The position numbers and the translations under genes are program-made. A DNA stretch of 64,000 nucleotides, taken from the NCBI GenBank assembly GCA_965646445.1, contig CBFFZW010000001.1, forward strand, positions 124,001 to 188,000, read 5' to 3'. Position 1 is the first letter of the stretch. Every line of letters starts with the position of its first letter. Source of the DNA: UBA11524 sp965646445. Its GTDB lineage: Bacteria > Bacillota > Clostridia > Christensenellales > Aristaeellaceae. Below, in pieces: positions 52,072 through 61,498 of this stretch. The notes under the pieces are model-generated. The model did no database searches. It saw only the letters and a program-made list of their open reading frames with translations, and was not told where the DNA came from.

Positions 52072-53214
52072 ATGAAATATTCTCCCGAATTACGAGCTGC
52101 TGCTATCAAGAGCCATCTGACAGACGGTCAATCTATTGCTCAAATTTCCCTGAATGCAGGTGTACCCAGGAGCACCCTCTACAATTGGATTCAACAGCAT
52201 CGAGAGAAATTACAATCACAAAAGGATCATTCACAGCCAGTTACTTTACAAAATATCCATCGTCTCGAAGCTAAGATACAAAGATTGGAAGGGATAGTCT
52301 CCATTCTAAAAACCGTTCAATGTACTGTTCATGCGCCGCTTTTAGATCGACTCAATGCCATTGAGCAACTCCAAGGACAATACAGTATACACATGTTATG
52401 CGAAGCAATGGACGTACCTCGTGGCACATTCTACAATCATATATTCCGAAACAAACGTGACAACACATGGTACGCCAAACGACGTGAAGAACTGCGCCTT
52501 CAGATACAAAAAATCTACGATGACAGTAAACAAATCTTTGGCGCTCAGAAGATCGCCGCTGTTTTACGCAATAAGGGGATCAAAACCAGCGAACGTCTTG
52601 TTCGAGAGCTCATGCAGGATATGTGCTTGGTAAGTATACGACAGGATGCCAAATGTCTGTATGACAAAGAAATAACCAGATACAAGAATCACGTCAACCA
52701 ACAGTTTGATGTCAAGCGGCCAAATCAGGTATGGGTGAGCGATGTAACGCAATTTCGATATAACCAAAAGAGTTACTACATCTGTGTAATCGTAGACTTA
52801 TTCGCGCGAAAGGTTCTCAGCTACAAAATCAGTCAGCGCAATAGCGTGCAGTTGGTTAAGCTCACGTTCCGACAAGCCTATGATAATAGAAGACCTGATA
52901 CCTCGCTTATCTTCCATACAGACCGCGGCAGCAATTACCGCTCCAATGCATTCTGTGATTATTTAAAGAAGCTGGGTGTTACGCAATCCTTCTCACGGGC
53001 TCATGTTCCTTATGATAATTCCGTCATGGAGTCGTTTTTCGCCTCCATGAAACGCGAGGAGCTATATCGCACAAAATATCGCTCGGAACGGGAATTCAAA
53101 GAAGCAATCAATTCCTACATTGAATTCTACAATGATAAACGCCCACATGCCAAGTTGAAATACAAGACGCCAAATCAAAAGGAAACCGAATATATAGGAA
53201 ACCTTTGTGAATAA
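52072..53214 (+). mobile_element. IS3-family transposase, single reading frame
   Basis: 380 residues in one frame: an N-terminal HTH (SIAQISLNAGVPRSTLYNWI), a leucine-zipper-like region, an HTH_21-type segment (YDDSKQIFGAQKIAAVLRNK) and an integrase core with the DDE triad (WVSDVTQF, FHTDRGSNY, NSVMESFFASMKREEL). IS3 elements usually make OrfAB by a -1 frameshift; here A and B are continuous. Markedly AT-richer than its neighbours. Terminal inverted repeats could not be identified by eye, so exact ends (somewhere about 51965-52070 and 53220-53350) are open. Confidence 0.85.
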
Positions 53215-53349
53215 CCACTCCATAGCTTGGATATGGAAGGTTCGAAAACATGACTTTTGATCGTTTGCGTCCGCATTTTTTCCTATTCCAATTCCGTGTC
53301 CAGATTCACGATCGTTTTCGGTTCATCAAAATCCCCCGAAAACACGAGG

Positions 53350-53409
53350 ATAAAACAAAACCACCCATGATGTCCAAACCCTAAGGGTTCAAATCTCATA
53401 GGTGGTTTC
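53350..53409 (-). terminator. Terminator of tRNA-Ser
   Basis: AAACCACC and GGTGGTTT arms around a loop of about 35 nt; on the minus strand it follows the tRNA and runs into TTTTGTTTTATCC. Confidence 0.65.
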
Positions 53410-53412
53410 ATA

Positions 53413-53503
53413 TGGCGGAGAGTTAGGGATTTGAACCCTAGGTGGGGTATAAGCCCACACACGATTTCCAGTCGTGCGCCTTAGACCACTCAGCCAACTC
53501 TCC
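53413..53503 (-). tRNA. tRNA-Ser(GGA)
   Basis: 91 nt on the minus strand with encoded CCA. Acceptor GGAGAGT/ACTCTCC, anticodon loop CTGGAAA (GGA), a long variable arm (GTGGGCTTATACCCCAC region) as required for class II tRNAs, and T-loop TTCAAAT. Confidence 0.95.
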
Positions 53504-53728
53504 AGGTTGAATTGCGGTGGGTCAACCGCAACGATAGCTATTATAACCATTTTCTTGTGGAGTGTCAAGTGCTGTTCGCAAAAAAAGGCAACTTTTTTTC
53601 TCATCAGGGGACAATCGACACAGGAGGGAGAGGGGTCACACACTGTTTACAAAATATCGCTTGCATTTTCCCCGCGGGCATGGTTTAATCTAAACTGACT
53701 GATTTTACAAGCAAAGAAAGGTATTGCT

Positions 53729-54634
53729 ATGGACATCAACTGGTATCCGGGACACATGGCGAAGGCCAAGCGGCTCCTCTGCGATCAGCTGAAAAGGGTC
53801 GATGTGGTGATTGAGCTATGCGACGCGAGGCTGCCTTATGCCAGCCGAAATCCCGATCTGAATAAGCTGATCGGCGGCAAGAAGCGCGTGCTGCTGCTGA
53901 ACAAGGCCGACCTGGCGGATCCGGCGGCAACCAGCCGCTGGCTGAGCTTCTTCCGCGCCCAGGGGATTGACGCCGCGCCCTTCAACGCAAGCGGCGGCAA
54001 GGCCAAGGAGGCCCTGGCGGTTATCGACCGCGCTGCCGAGGAAACCGTCGAGCGGGCGGCGGAAAAGGGTATCCGCAAAACCGTCCGGGCCATGGTGGTG
54101 GGCGTGCCCAACGTGGGTAAGAGCACCTTTACCAATAAGCTGCATGGAGGCGCCATCGCCAAGACCGGCGACCGCCCGGGCGTGACCCGCAGCAACCAAT
54201 GGGTGCGCATCAGCCCTTATTTAGAGCTGATGGATACCCCCGGGCTCCTGTGGCCACGGCTGGACGACCAGCTGGCAGCGCGGCGGCTGTGCTATATCGG
54301 CACGGTGAAGGACGATGTGGTGGACCTCCCCATGCTGACCATTCATCTCCTGCAGGATCTGCTGAAGGTGAAGCCGGAGGCCGTTATGGAGCGCTTCCGC
54401 CTGACCGACCCCACGCTCACCGGGGAACCGCTGCTGGAAGCCGTATGCCGGGGGCGCGGCTTTCTGATGCGCGGAGGCGTCTGCGATTACGACCGCTGCT
54501 GCGCGGTGGTGCTGGATGAATTCCGGGCCGGGAAGCTGGGGCGCATCACCCTGGAGGAGCCCCGCAGGGAGCGCAGCCGCCTGACGATCCCAGGCGCGGG
54601 GGAGCATACGGAGGAAGACCATGGCGAGGATTGA
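53729..54634 (+). CDS. rbgA: Ribosome biogenesis GTPase YlqF/RbgA
   Basis: 301 residues. Circularly permuted GTPase: G4 NKAD comes first, then G1 GVPNVGKST and G3 DTPGLLWP. The N-terminus INWYPGHMAKAKR is the family signature, and the C-terminal helical domain (GEPLLEAVCRGRGFLMRGGV) contacts the ribosome. It acts in 50S assembly. It overlaps rnhB by 14 nt; rbgA-rnhB-yraN is a conserved Bacillota order. Confidence 0.94.
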   Translation: MDINWYPGHMAKAKRLLCDQLKRVDVVIELCDARLPYASRNPDLNKLIGGKKRVLLLNKADLADPAATSRWLSFFRAQGIDAAPFNASGGKAKEALAVIDRAAEETVERAAEKGIRKTVRAMVVGVPNVGKSTFTNKLHGGAIAKTGDRPGVTRSNQWVRISPYLELMDTPGLLWPRLDDQLAARRLCYIGTVKDDVVDLPMLTIHLLQDLLKVKPEAVMERFRLTDPTLTGEPLLEAVCRGRGFLMRGGVCDYDRCCAVVLDEFRAGKLGRITLEEPRRERSRLTIPGAGEHTEEDHGED

Positions 54635-55241
54635 TCGCGAGGCCAAGGTAAGGCTGCTGGCGCAGACGGACACGGCCTTCTGGGCGCAGGGGACAGTGGT
54701 GGCAGGCATGGATGAGGCCGGCCGCGGGCCGCTGATCGGCAGCGTGGTGGCGTCCTGCGTGGTCATGCCCGAATCACCGCTGCTTCCCTGGGTGGATGAC
54801 AGCAAAAAGCTGTCGGAAAAGCGACGGGAACAGGTCTACGAGGAGATCATGGCCACGGCGCTCCATGTGGGCGTCGGCATGGCGACGGCCCAGGAGATTG
54901 ACGAAATGAACATCCTGGAGGCCACGCGAAAGGCCATGCGGGAGGCCGCGGCCCAGGTGCCCGCGGAGGTCTTCATGATTGACGCGGTGAAGAATCTGGG
55001 GCTGAAGGGCCTGGAGGTTCCGATCATCAAGGGCGACGCCACATCCTACAACATCGCGGCGGCCAGCATCGTCGCCAAGGTCACCCGGGATCGGCAGATG
55101 CTTGCCCTGGACGCCCTCTATCCCGAATACGGCATTGCCCGCAACAAGGGCTATGGCACGCCTGAGCACATCGCGGCCCTGCGACGAATGGGGCCGTGCC
55201 CGGAGCACCGGCGCAGCTTCATCGGGCACTTCTGGCCGTGA
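54621..55241 (+). CDS. rnhB: Ribonuclease HII
   Basis: 206 residues. Removes RNA from RNA:DNA hybrids and single ribonucleotides from DNA. Catalytic acids: DEAGRGPLIG (Asp-Glu), Asp in EVFMIDAVKN, and Asp in AKVTRDRQML. The C-terminal YGTPEHIAALRRMGPCPEHR segment is typical. The stop overlaps the GTG of yraN (GTGA). Confidence 0.95.
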   Translation: MARIDREAKVRLLAQTDTAFWAQGTVVAGMDEAGRGPLIGSVVASCVVMPESPLLPWVDDSKKLSEKRREQVYEEIMATALHVGVGMATAQEIDEMNILEATRKAMREAAAQVPAEVFMIDAVKNLGLKGLEVPIIKGDATSYNIAAASIVAKVTRDRQMLALDALYPEYGIARNKGYGTPEHIAALRRMGPCPEHRRSFIGHFWP

Positions 55242-55594
55242 GTACGCATCGGGAGGGTCTGACCGGGGAGGCCCGGGCGGAGGCGTATTTGCTGACCCTG
55301 GGATATGCGCTGGTGGCCAGGCGCTACCGCGGGGAGGACGGCGAAATCGACTTAATCATGCGGGATGGCGGCTGCCTGGTTTTTGTGGAGGTCAAGTATC
55401 GGCCCCATGGACGCATGGGCGACGGCCTGATGGCGGTGACCCGTCAAAAGCAGCGCAGGATGACCCATGCGGCCATGGCTTTTTTGACCGAGCGGGAACA
55501 ATGGGGCGCGGTTGTTCGTTTTGATGTGGTAGAGATTACCGGCGACGGGCTGCGGCATGTGCGTGACGCTTTCCCGGCGGCCGGGGCATATTGA
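55238..55594 (+). CDS. YraN family (UPF0102) nuclease-fold protein
   Basis: 118 residues from the GTG overlapping the rnhB stop. The endonuclease-like core is clear: GEARAEAYLLTLGYALVARRY, then GEIDLIMRDGGCLVFVEVKYR, in which E/D...D...E-x-K form the PD-(D/E)XK-like motif. Family members are linked to DNA uptake or repair, but the function is unsettled. Close to yifB/comM, with which it often co-occurs. Confidence 0.9.
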   Translation: MSTHREGLTGEARAEAYLLTLGYALVARRYRGEDGEIDLIMRDGGCLVFVEVKYRPHGRMGDGLMAVTRQKQRRMTHAAMAFLTEREQWGAVVRFDVVEITGDGLRHVRDAFPAAGAY

Positions 55595-55615
55595 GATAGA
55601 AAACGAGGTGTCTTG

Positions 55616-58600
55616 ATGAAATTCAGCCGGATCCTTGCGCTGATGATGGTGGGCGTTATGCTGATCCTGCCCGGTATGGCCGAGGAGGACGCGGGCAACC
55701 TGCTGTACAACGGCGGCTTTGAGTGGACAGATGAAGAGGGCCTGCCCGACGGCTGGTATACCGACGCTTATGTTCACCAGGAGGGTTACACCACCTATCG
55801 TCTGTCTGAGGACGCCCGCACGGGATCGGCCTGCGCGGTGGTGGACAACCTGGGCATGAATGACGCCCGCTTCGCTCAAACCGTGACGGTGGAGCCGGAG
55901 TCGCTGTACCGCCTGTCCGGCTGGATTCGCGCCGAGGGTATCCTGGACAGCGGTCTGGGCGCGAACCTCTCCATCGAGGGCGTGTATGTCTTCAGCGAAA
56001 GCGTCTACGACAGCCAGGGCGAATGGATGCATGTGGAGCTTTATGGCGAGACAGGGGAGGATCAGCGGGAGGTCACGGTCTTCGCCCGGGTGGGCGGATA
56101 CAGCGGAGAAAGCCAGGGCAAGGCCTGCTTTGACGACCTCCGGCTGGAAAAGGTAGATGCCCTGCCCGAGGCCGTGACGGCGGAATTGTGGTTTGTCGAC
56201 CGCGCGCCTGTGGTCGCGCCCGAGACCCCGGCGGATGATGGCGAAGCCTCGCCCTTCTGGCCCTGGCTTTTGCTGATGGCGGCGGCATATGCGCTGATGG
56301 CGGCCTTCATGGGCCACAGGATCAGTCTGGATCGTCAGCCCCTGCGCCCGGAATCCGCGAAGCCCTCCGTTTTCTTCCTGGCGGGTCTGCTGGCGGCCGC
56401 CGTCAGCCGCGTTGTGGTGGCGCTGCTGGTGGAAGGCTACCAGGTGGACGTGAACTGCTTCCTGTCCTGGGGAGCCACCGTGGCCCAGGAGGGTACCTGG
56501 ACGTTTTATCAGCCTGACCGCTTCTGTGACTATACCCCGGGTTATCTGTACGTTCTGGGGCTCAACGGGCTGCTTTCCCGGCTGGTAAGCAGCCGCGCCG
56601 CGCAGGTGCTGATCTACAAAACCCTGCCCATGCTGTGTGATCTGGCGGCGGCCTGCCTGGTGGAGCGAATCGCCCACAGGGAGGGCGCGGACAGAACCTC
56701 GGCGGGCTTGCTGGGCCTTCTGGTCGCCTTCAACCCGGCGGTGTTCATCAACAGCGCGGCCTGGTGCCAGATGGACAGCGTCTTTGCCGTGGGGCTAATG
56801 CTGGTGGCGTGGCTGGCCATTCGCCGCCGGTGGAAGATCGTGCTGCCGCTGTATGTGCTCTGCGTCCTGGTGAAGCCCCAGGCGCTGATGCTGGGCTTCC
56901 TGGGGCTGACGGCCATCGTCATGGCCTGGGTGCGCCATCGGGAGGATCGCAGACCGATCCTGATCGGCGTCGGCTTTTCGCTGCTGGCAGCGCTGGCGGT
57001 CGCGGTGCCCTTCACGGGGCGTCAGCCTGTGACCTGGCTGTTTGACCTGTATGCCAAAACGTTGGCGTCCTATCCCTACGCCACCGTCAATACGGCCAAT
57101 CTGTATTACATTTTCGGCGGCAATTGGGTGGATATCAACGCGCTGTGCGGATGGCGGGTTCCGGCGCTGCTGGCGGCGCTGACGATGGCCTGGGGCCTGA
57201 TCGCCCTGTGGCGCGGCCGGGTGAAGCGGCTTCGCCTGTACTGGCTGGAGCCTGCCCTGATGGCGACCTTTGCCCTGATGTTCCTGGTGATGGCCTTCCT
57301 GCCGGTCTCCTGGCTGACGGTGGGCGCCGTGGCCATGGCGTTGGCCTTTGCCGTGGTGCTGCCCATGCTGATCCGTTCCGGCAGGGTGGAAACGCTGCCC
57401 CTGTGCGGCGGTGTGCTGTTCATCCTGCTGTATGTGCTGGGCATCAAGATGCACGAGCGCTATCTGTTCCCGGCGCTGCTGCTGCTGGGCATGGCCTACG
57501 CCATCCGCCGTGACCGCCGGATTCTCCTGCTGCTGACGGCGGTGAGCTGCACCATGTTCGTCAACGAGGGCATCGTGCTGGACAACGCCATCCGCCTGGG
57601 GGCCGGCATGGGCCATCTGAACAGCGATACCCACGGGCTGAACATGCTCCTTTCGTGGCTGAATCTGGCGAGCGTGCCCCTGGCGGTGTGGGTGTGCCGC
57701 AGCGTCTGCCTGGAGGACGCGTCTGAGCTTCCGGCATGGCTGAAGTCCGGGAAGCCTGGTCGTCCCGCGCCTTCGCCGCTGAATTTCAAGCCGGACGCCA
57801 GACTTCACTGGAAGCGGGCAGATACCTTCCTGGTGTTGGGCGTGACGCTTTTATACAGCGTGGTGGCCCTGTGGAATCTGGGCAGCATGAAGGCGCCGCA
57901 GAATCCCTGGAAGTCCACGGCCTCCAATGAGGCGGTGGTCATTGACCTGGGGGAACACCATGATGACGTGGCCATGCTCTACTTTGCCCAGGTGAGCCGG
58001 TATGACTTTTCTGTCGCCGTCAGCGAGGACGGGGAGAACTGGTCGGAGGAATACTGGGCGCAGATGGATCAGGGCCAGTGCTACCGCTGGAAGTACCTGA
58101 CGCCGTCCTATGTGGACGCCAACGGCAAGCGCGGGTATGTGTCCGCCGATACGCTGGATCGCGTTCAGCGGCTTTTCGGGCGGTATGTGCGCATCACGGC
58201 GCAGCAGATCGGCCTGATCCTCAACGAGGTTATTTTCCGGGACGCGGAAGGCCGGGCGATCCCTGCCGTCATTGCCGCCCGGCTGAACGCCAACGCGGAA
58301 TCGCCGCTGCTGACCGATCCCGCCGCCCTGCTGGACGAGCAGGATACCATCGAGGCCACGCCGGGGCTGTATGGCGGCGCGGAAGCCATAGCCGAGCCAA
58401 GCTGGTACAACAGCACTTATTTCGACGAGATTTACCACGCCCGCACGGCCATGGAGCATCTGCGGGGTGAGGTTCCCTATGAGACGAGTCATCCGCCCCT
58501 GGGCAAGCTGCTGATGAGCGTGGGCATTGCCATCTTCGGCATGACGCCCTTCGGATGGCGCATCGCGGGCGTTGTGGCCGGCATCATCATGCTGCCGGTG

Positions 58601-59755
58601 ATGTACGCCCTGGGCAAGCAGCTGACCAAGCGCACGGACATGGCCTTTGCCGCCATGGCGCTGATGGCCATGGACTGCATGCACCTGGGCCAGACGCGCA
58701 TCGCCACCATCGACAGCTTCCCGGTGCTGTTTATCCTGCTGAGCTATCTGTTTATGCTGCGCTTCATGCAGCGTGATCTGGTGGGCGCGCCGCTGAAGAC
58801 GCTGCTGCCGGATTTGGCGCTGTCCGGCCTGTTCATGGGCTGCGGCATCGCCAGCAAATGGATTGGCGTCTACGCGGCGGCGGGGCTGGCTGTACTGTTC
58901 TTCTGGACATGCGCCCGTCATCTGCGGCTGTCGGCCATGAGCGCCGGCATCCTGGCCGGGGATTCGGCGGCGCAGCTTTCCTTGGAGGAGTGGGAGCTGC
59001 TCATCCTGCGGGATCGCGGAACGGTGAAGCGCATTGCCGTCCTCTGCGCGTGGTGCGTGCTGTTCTTTGTGATGATTCCCGTGGTGATTTACCTGCTGGC
59101 CTACATACCGTACTTTGCCTATGCCAAGGCGGACAGCTTCCTGGATTTTGTCAAGCTGGTTATCGGCGCGCAGAAAGGCATGTACGATTATCATTCCAGC
59201 CCCGGCCTGGGCATGGATCATCCTTTCTATTCACCCTGGTACGAGTGGCTGGGGCTCAAGCGGCCGATGTATTTCGCTTCCGCCCAGTACATGCCCGAGG
59301 GCGTCAGCCTGGCCATTTTCTGCTTCGGAAGTCCGGCGGTGTGCATCGTGGGCCTTGGCGCCATGGCTGTTGTGGCGGCGGTATGGCTTCGGAGGCACAT
59401 GGATGTTCGTCCCGGCTCTGACGCGCTGTTCCACTGGACGGCCTCCACATGGAGCGTCAATCCGGCCTTTGTGCTCATCGGGCTGATGGCGCAGCTTCTG
59501 CCGTGGGTGCTGGTGCCTCGCGGAACCTACATGTACCATTATTTTGCCAGCATTCCCTTCCTGATCCTGGCCATGGTGCTGGTGCTGAACTGGCTGCGGG
59601 AGCGCTGGCCGAGGGCGGGGCGCGTGGTGCTGATGCTCTACCTGGTTTTCTGTCTGGCGACCTTCCTTTGCTTCTATCCTTATGCCAGCGGCATGGTGGT
59701 GCCCAACGCCTGGCTGGATTTCGGTTCCAAGTTTTTGTGGTTGTATCACAGCTGA
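55616..59755 (+). CDS. Giant membrane glycosyltransferase: carbohydrate-binding domain + GT-C + F5/8-like domain + PMT (GT39)
   Basis: 1379 residues from ATG 55616 (GAGGTG upstream). Signal peptide 1-21. An exported lectin/CBM-like beta domain follows (about 27-180, LLYNGGFEW to DDLRLEKV). Then a helix at 217 and a first polytopic GT-C module (about 250-700) with acidic DVNCFLSWG in the first loop and FNPAVFINSAAWCQMDSV. Next a helix and an exported F5/8 type C-like segment (about 775-875, VVIDLGEHHDDV to RYVRITAQQIG). Last is a PMT/GT39 module (about 925-1379) with FDEIYHARTAMEHLRG and SHPPLGKLL, the DE/HPPLGK signature of lipid-linked mannosyltransferases. It probably glycosylates proteins or wall polymers outside the membrane using polyprenyl-phosphate sugars. 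Confidence 0.82.
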   Translation: MKFSRILALMMVGVMLILPGMAEEDAGNLLYNGGFEWTDEEGLPDGWYTDAYVHQEGYTTYRLSEDARTGSACAVVDNLGMNDARFAQTVTVEPESLYRLSGWIRAEGILDSGLGANLSIEGVYVFSESVYDSQGEWMHVELYGETGEDQREVTVFARVGGYSGESQGKACFDDLRLEKVDALPEAVTAELWFVDRAPVVAPETPADDGEASPFWPWLLLMAAAYALMAAFMGHRISLDRQPLRPESAKPSVFFLAGLLAAAVSRVVVALLVEGYQVDVNCFLSWGATVAQEGTWTFYQPDRFCDYTPGYLYVLGLNGLLSRLVSSRAAQVLIYKTLPMLCDLAAACLVERIAHREGADRTSAGLLGLLVAFNPAVFINSAAWCQMDSVFAVGLMLVAWLAIRRRWKIVLPLYVLCVLVKPQALMLGFLGLTAIVMAWVRHREDRRPILIGVGFSLLAALAVAVPFTGRQPVTWLFDLYAKTLASYPYATVNTANLYYIFGGNWVDINALCGWRVPALLAALTMAWGLIALWRGRVKRLRLYWLEPALMATFALMFLVMAFLPVSWLTVGAVAMALAFAVVLPMLIRSGRVETLPLCGGVLFILLYVLGIKMHERYLFPALLLLGMAYAIRRDRRILLLLTAVSCTMFVNEGIVLDNAIRLGAGMGHLNSDTHGLNMLLSWLNLASVPLAVWVCRSVCLEDASELPAWLKSGKPGRPAPSPLNFKPDARLHWKRADTFLVLGVTLLYSVVALWNLGSMKAPQNPWKSTASNEAVVIDLGEHHDDVAMLYFAQVSRYDFSVAVSEDGENWSEEYWAQMDQGQCYRWKYLTPSYVDANGKRGYVSADTLDRVQRLFGRYVRITAQQIGLILNEVIFRDAEGRAIPAVIAARLNANAESPLLTDPAALLDEQDTIEATPGLYGGAEAIAEPSWYNSTYFDEIYHARTAMEHLRGEVPYETSHPPLGKLLMSVGIAIFGMTPFGWRIAGVVAGIIMLPVMYALGKQLTKRTDMAFAAMALMAMDCMHLGQTRIATIDSFPVLFILLSYLFMLRFMQRDLVGAPLKTLLPDLALSGLFMGCGIASKWIGVYAAAGLAVLFFWTCARHLRLSAMSAGILAGDSAAQLSLEEWELLILRDRGTVKRIAVLCAWCVLFFVMIPVVIYLLAYIPYFAYAKADSFLDFVKLVIGAQKGMYDYHSSPGLGMDHPFYSPWYEWLGLKRPMYFASAQYMPEGVSLAIFCFGSPAVCIVGLGAMAVVAAVWLRRHMDVRPGSDALFHWTASTWSVNPAFVLIGLMAQLLPWVLVPRGTYMYHYFASIPFLILAMVLVLNWLRERWPRAGRVVLMLYLVFCLATFLCFYPYASGMVVPNAWLDFGSKFLWLYHS

Positions 59756-59763
59756 GTCCAATG

Positions 59764-59806
59764 GCGCGGATTTCCGGCAAGAAATCCGCGCTGTTTGTAT
59801 TTTTTT
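59764..59806 (+). terminator. Terminator after the glycosyltransferase gene
   Basis: GCGCGGATTTC/GAAATCCGCGC hairpin (59764-59791) followed by a T-rich tail with seven consecutive Ts. Confidence 0.88.
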
Positions 59807-59897
59807 GGCAAGCAGGGAAGGGCTTTTTTACTTTGAGTCGAATGATAAATAGTAAATATGTTTGACGAATACGAATGAAGAATGCGAGGTGCTGCCT

Positions 59898-61430
59898 GTG
59901 CTGGCAAGAACCCTGGGCTATGGGCTGAGCGGCGTCAGCGGCTTCCCGGTCACGGTCGAGGTCTACGCGGCCAACGGTCTTCCGGCGCTGGAAATCATTG
60001 GGCTGCCGGATGCCTCGGTGAAGGAAAGCCGCGATCGGGTCAGCGCGGCCATCGTTAACAGCGGCTTTGCCATGCCCATCGCCCGGGTAACGGTGAACCT
60101 GGCTCCGGCCGATACCCGGAAGGAGGGCCCAGCCTTCGACCTGCCCATGGCCGTCAGCATCCTGATGGCCTCGGGACAGATCGGCGCGGCGGAGCTTTCA
60201 CGCACGCTGCTGCTGGGCGAGCTTTCCCTGGACGGCAGCCTTCAGCCGGTGCGCGGGGCGCTGCCCATGGTCATCAGCGCCAGTGAGCAGGGCGTGGAAG
60301 AGGTCGTGCTGCCGGAGGGCAACGCGGAGGAAGTTGCCTGCATCCAGGGCGTCAGGGTGTATCCCGCGCGGAATCTGCGGATGGCGGTGGAGCACCTGAC
60401 CGGCAGGATGCCCATTCCGGCGCAGGTACAGCGCTCCTATCAGGACATTCTGCGCGAGACCCACTGCGCAGTGGATTTGTCCCAGGTTCAGGGGCAGCTG
60501 GGCGCGCGTCGGGCGCTTGAGATTGCCGCGGCAGGCGGGCACAACATGCTGATGGTGGGGGTTCCGGGATCGGGAAAGACCATGCTGGCGCGGTGTTTGC
60601 CGGGGATTCTGCCGCCGATGACCTTTGAGGAAGCGCTGGAAACGACACGCATCCATTCCATTGCCGGACGCCTGGCTCCCGGCGCGGGGCTGATGGCGAC
60701 CCGCCCCTTCTGCACACCGCATCACAGCGCGTCCGTGGCCAGTCTGATCGGCGGCGGCTCCAATGCCCGACCGGGCGAGGTCAGCATGGCGCATAACGGC
60801 GTGCTTTTTCTGGATGAGCTGCCAGAGTTCAGCCGTCCGGCGCTGGAGGCGCTTCGTCAGCCTCTGGAGGATGGCGTGGTGTCCGTGACCCGGGTGCATC
60901 ATCAGGCGCAGTATCAGTCCAGCTTTATGCTCGTGGCCAGCATGAATCCCTGTCCCTGCGGCTTTTTCGGCAGCAAGCAGCGGGCTTGCCGGTGCAGCCA
61001 GCATGAGATCCGCCGGTATCTGGATCGGGTGTCCGGGCCGCTGCTGGATCGCATCGACATCCAGATCGAGGTGGACGCGGTGCCGGTGAAGGAGATCAGC
61101 GGCGGCGGGAGGGCGGAAAGCTCGGCCGCGGTGGGGGAGCGGGTTCATCGCGCGCGCCGGGTTCAGCAGGAGCGGTATCGCGGCGAGGGTATCCACTGCA
61201 ACGCTCAGCTGGACGCGCGGCTGACCAAGCGCTTTTGTCCCCTGACGCCGGAGGCGACCCAGGTGCTGCATCTGGCGGTGGATCGGATGGGCATGAGCAT
61301 GCGGGCCTATGGCCGTGTGCTGAAGGTGGCCCGCACCATTGCGGATCTGGCGGGGGAGAAGGACATCCGCACCGAGCATGTGGCGGAGGCCATTCAGTAC
61401 CGCGAACTGGACGGAAAGTACTGGCGGTAA
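59898..61430 (+). CDS. YifB/ComM family Mg-chelatase-like AAA+ ATPase
   Basis: 510 residues from GTG 59898 (GCGAGG 8 nt upstream, matching the usual family start at MLARTLGYG; TTG 59862 would add 12 residues). An N-terminal ChlI-like domain (LEIIGLPDASVKESRDRV) precedes the AAA+ core with Walker A GVPGSGKTM, Walker B VLFLDELPEF, and ASMNPCPCGFFG with a Cys cluster (CPCG, CRCS). The C-terminal Mg_chelatase_C part has MSMRAYGRVLKVARTIADLA. ComM is a branch-migration helicase for natural transformation; here the role is inferred. Confidence 0.9.
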   Translation: MLARTLGYGLSGVSGFPVTVEVYAANGLPALEIIGLPDASVKESRDRVSAAIVNSGFAMPIARVTVNLAPADTRKEGPAFDLPMAVSILMASGQIGAAELSRTLLLGELSLDGSLQPVRGALPMVISASEQGVEEVVLPEGNAEEVACIQGVRVYPARNLRMAVEHLTGRMPIPAQVQRSYQDILRETHCAVDLSQVQGQLGARRALEIAAAGGHNMLMVGVPGSGKTMLARCLPGILPPMTFEEALETTRIHSIAGRLAPGAGLMATRPFCTPHHSASVASLIGGGSNARPGEVSMAHNGVLFLDELPEFSRPALEALRQPLEDGVVSVTRVHHQAQYQSSFMLVASMNPCPCGFFGSKQRACRCSQHEIRRYLDRVSGPLLDRIDIQIEVDAVPVKEISGGGRAESSAAVGERVHRARRVQQERYRGEGIHCNAQLDARLTKRFCPLTPEATQVLHLAVDRMGMSMRAYGRVLKVARTIADLAGEKDIRTEHVAEAIQYRELDGKYWR

Positions 61431-61450
61431 GCCTGTTTGCATATGAAGAA

Positions 61451-61492
61451 GCGCGCCTGCCGGGACGTTGTGTCCTGACAGGCGCGCCTTGT
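61451..61492. terminator. Convergent terminator between yifB and the GH4 gene
   Basis: GCGCGCCTG (about 61461-61469) pairs with CAGGCGCGC (about 61479-61487), with an additional inner GGAC/GTCC pairing. The T-run is weak on both sides. Confidence 0.6.
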
Positions 61493-61498
61493 ATGGGC

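Noticed and set aside
57851..59221. Long minus-strand frame inside the glycosyltransferase gene
   Set aside because: Shadow of the PMT-encoding strand; no RBS, no domain.
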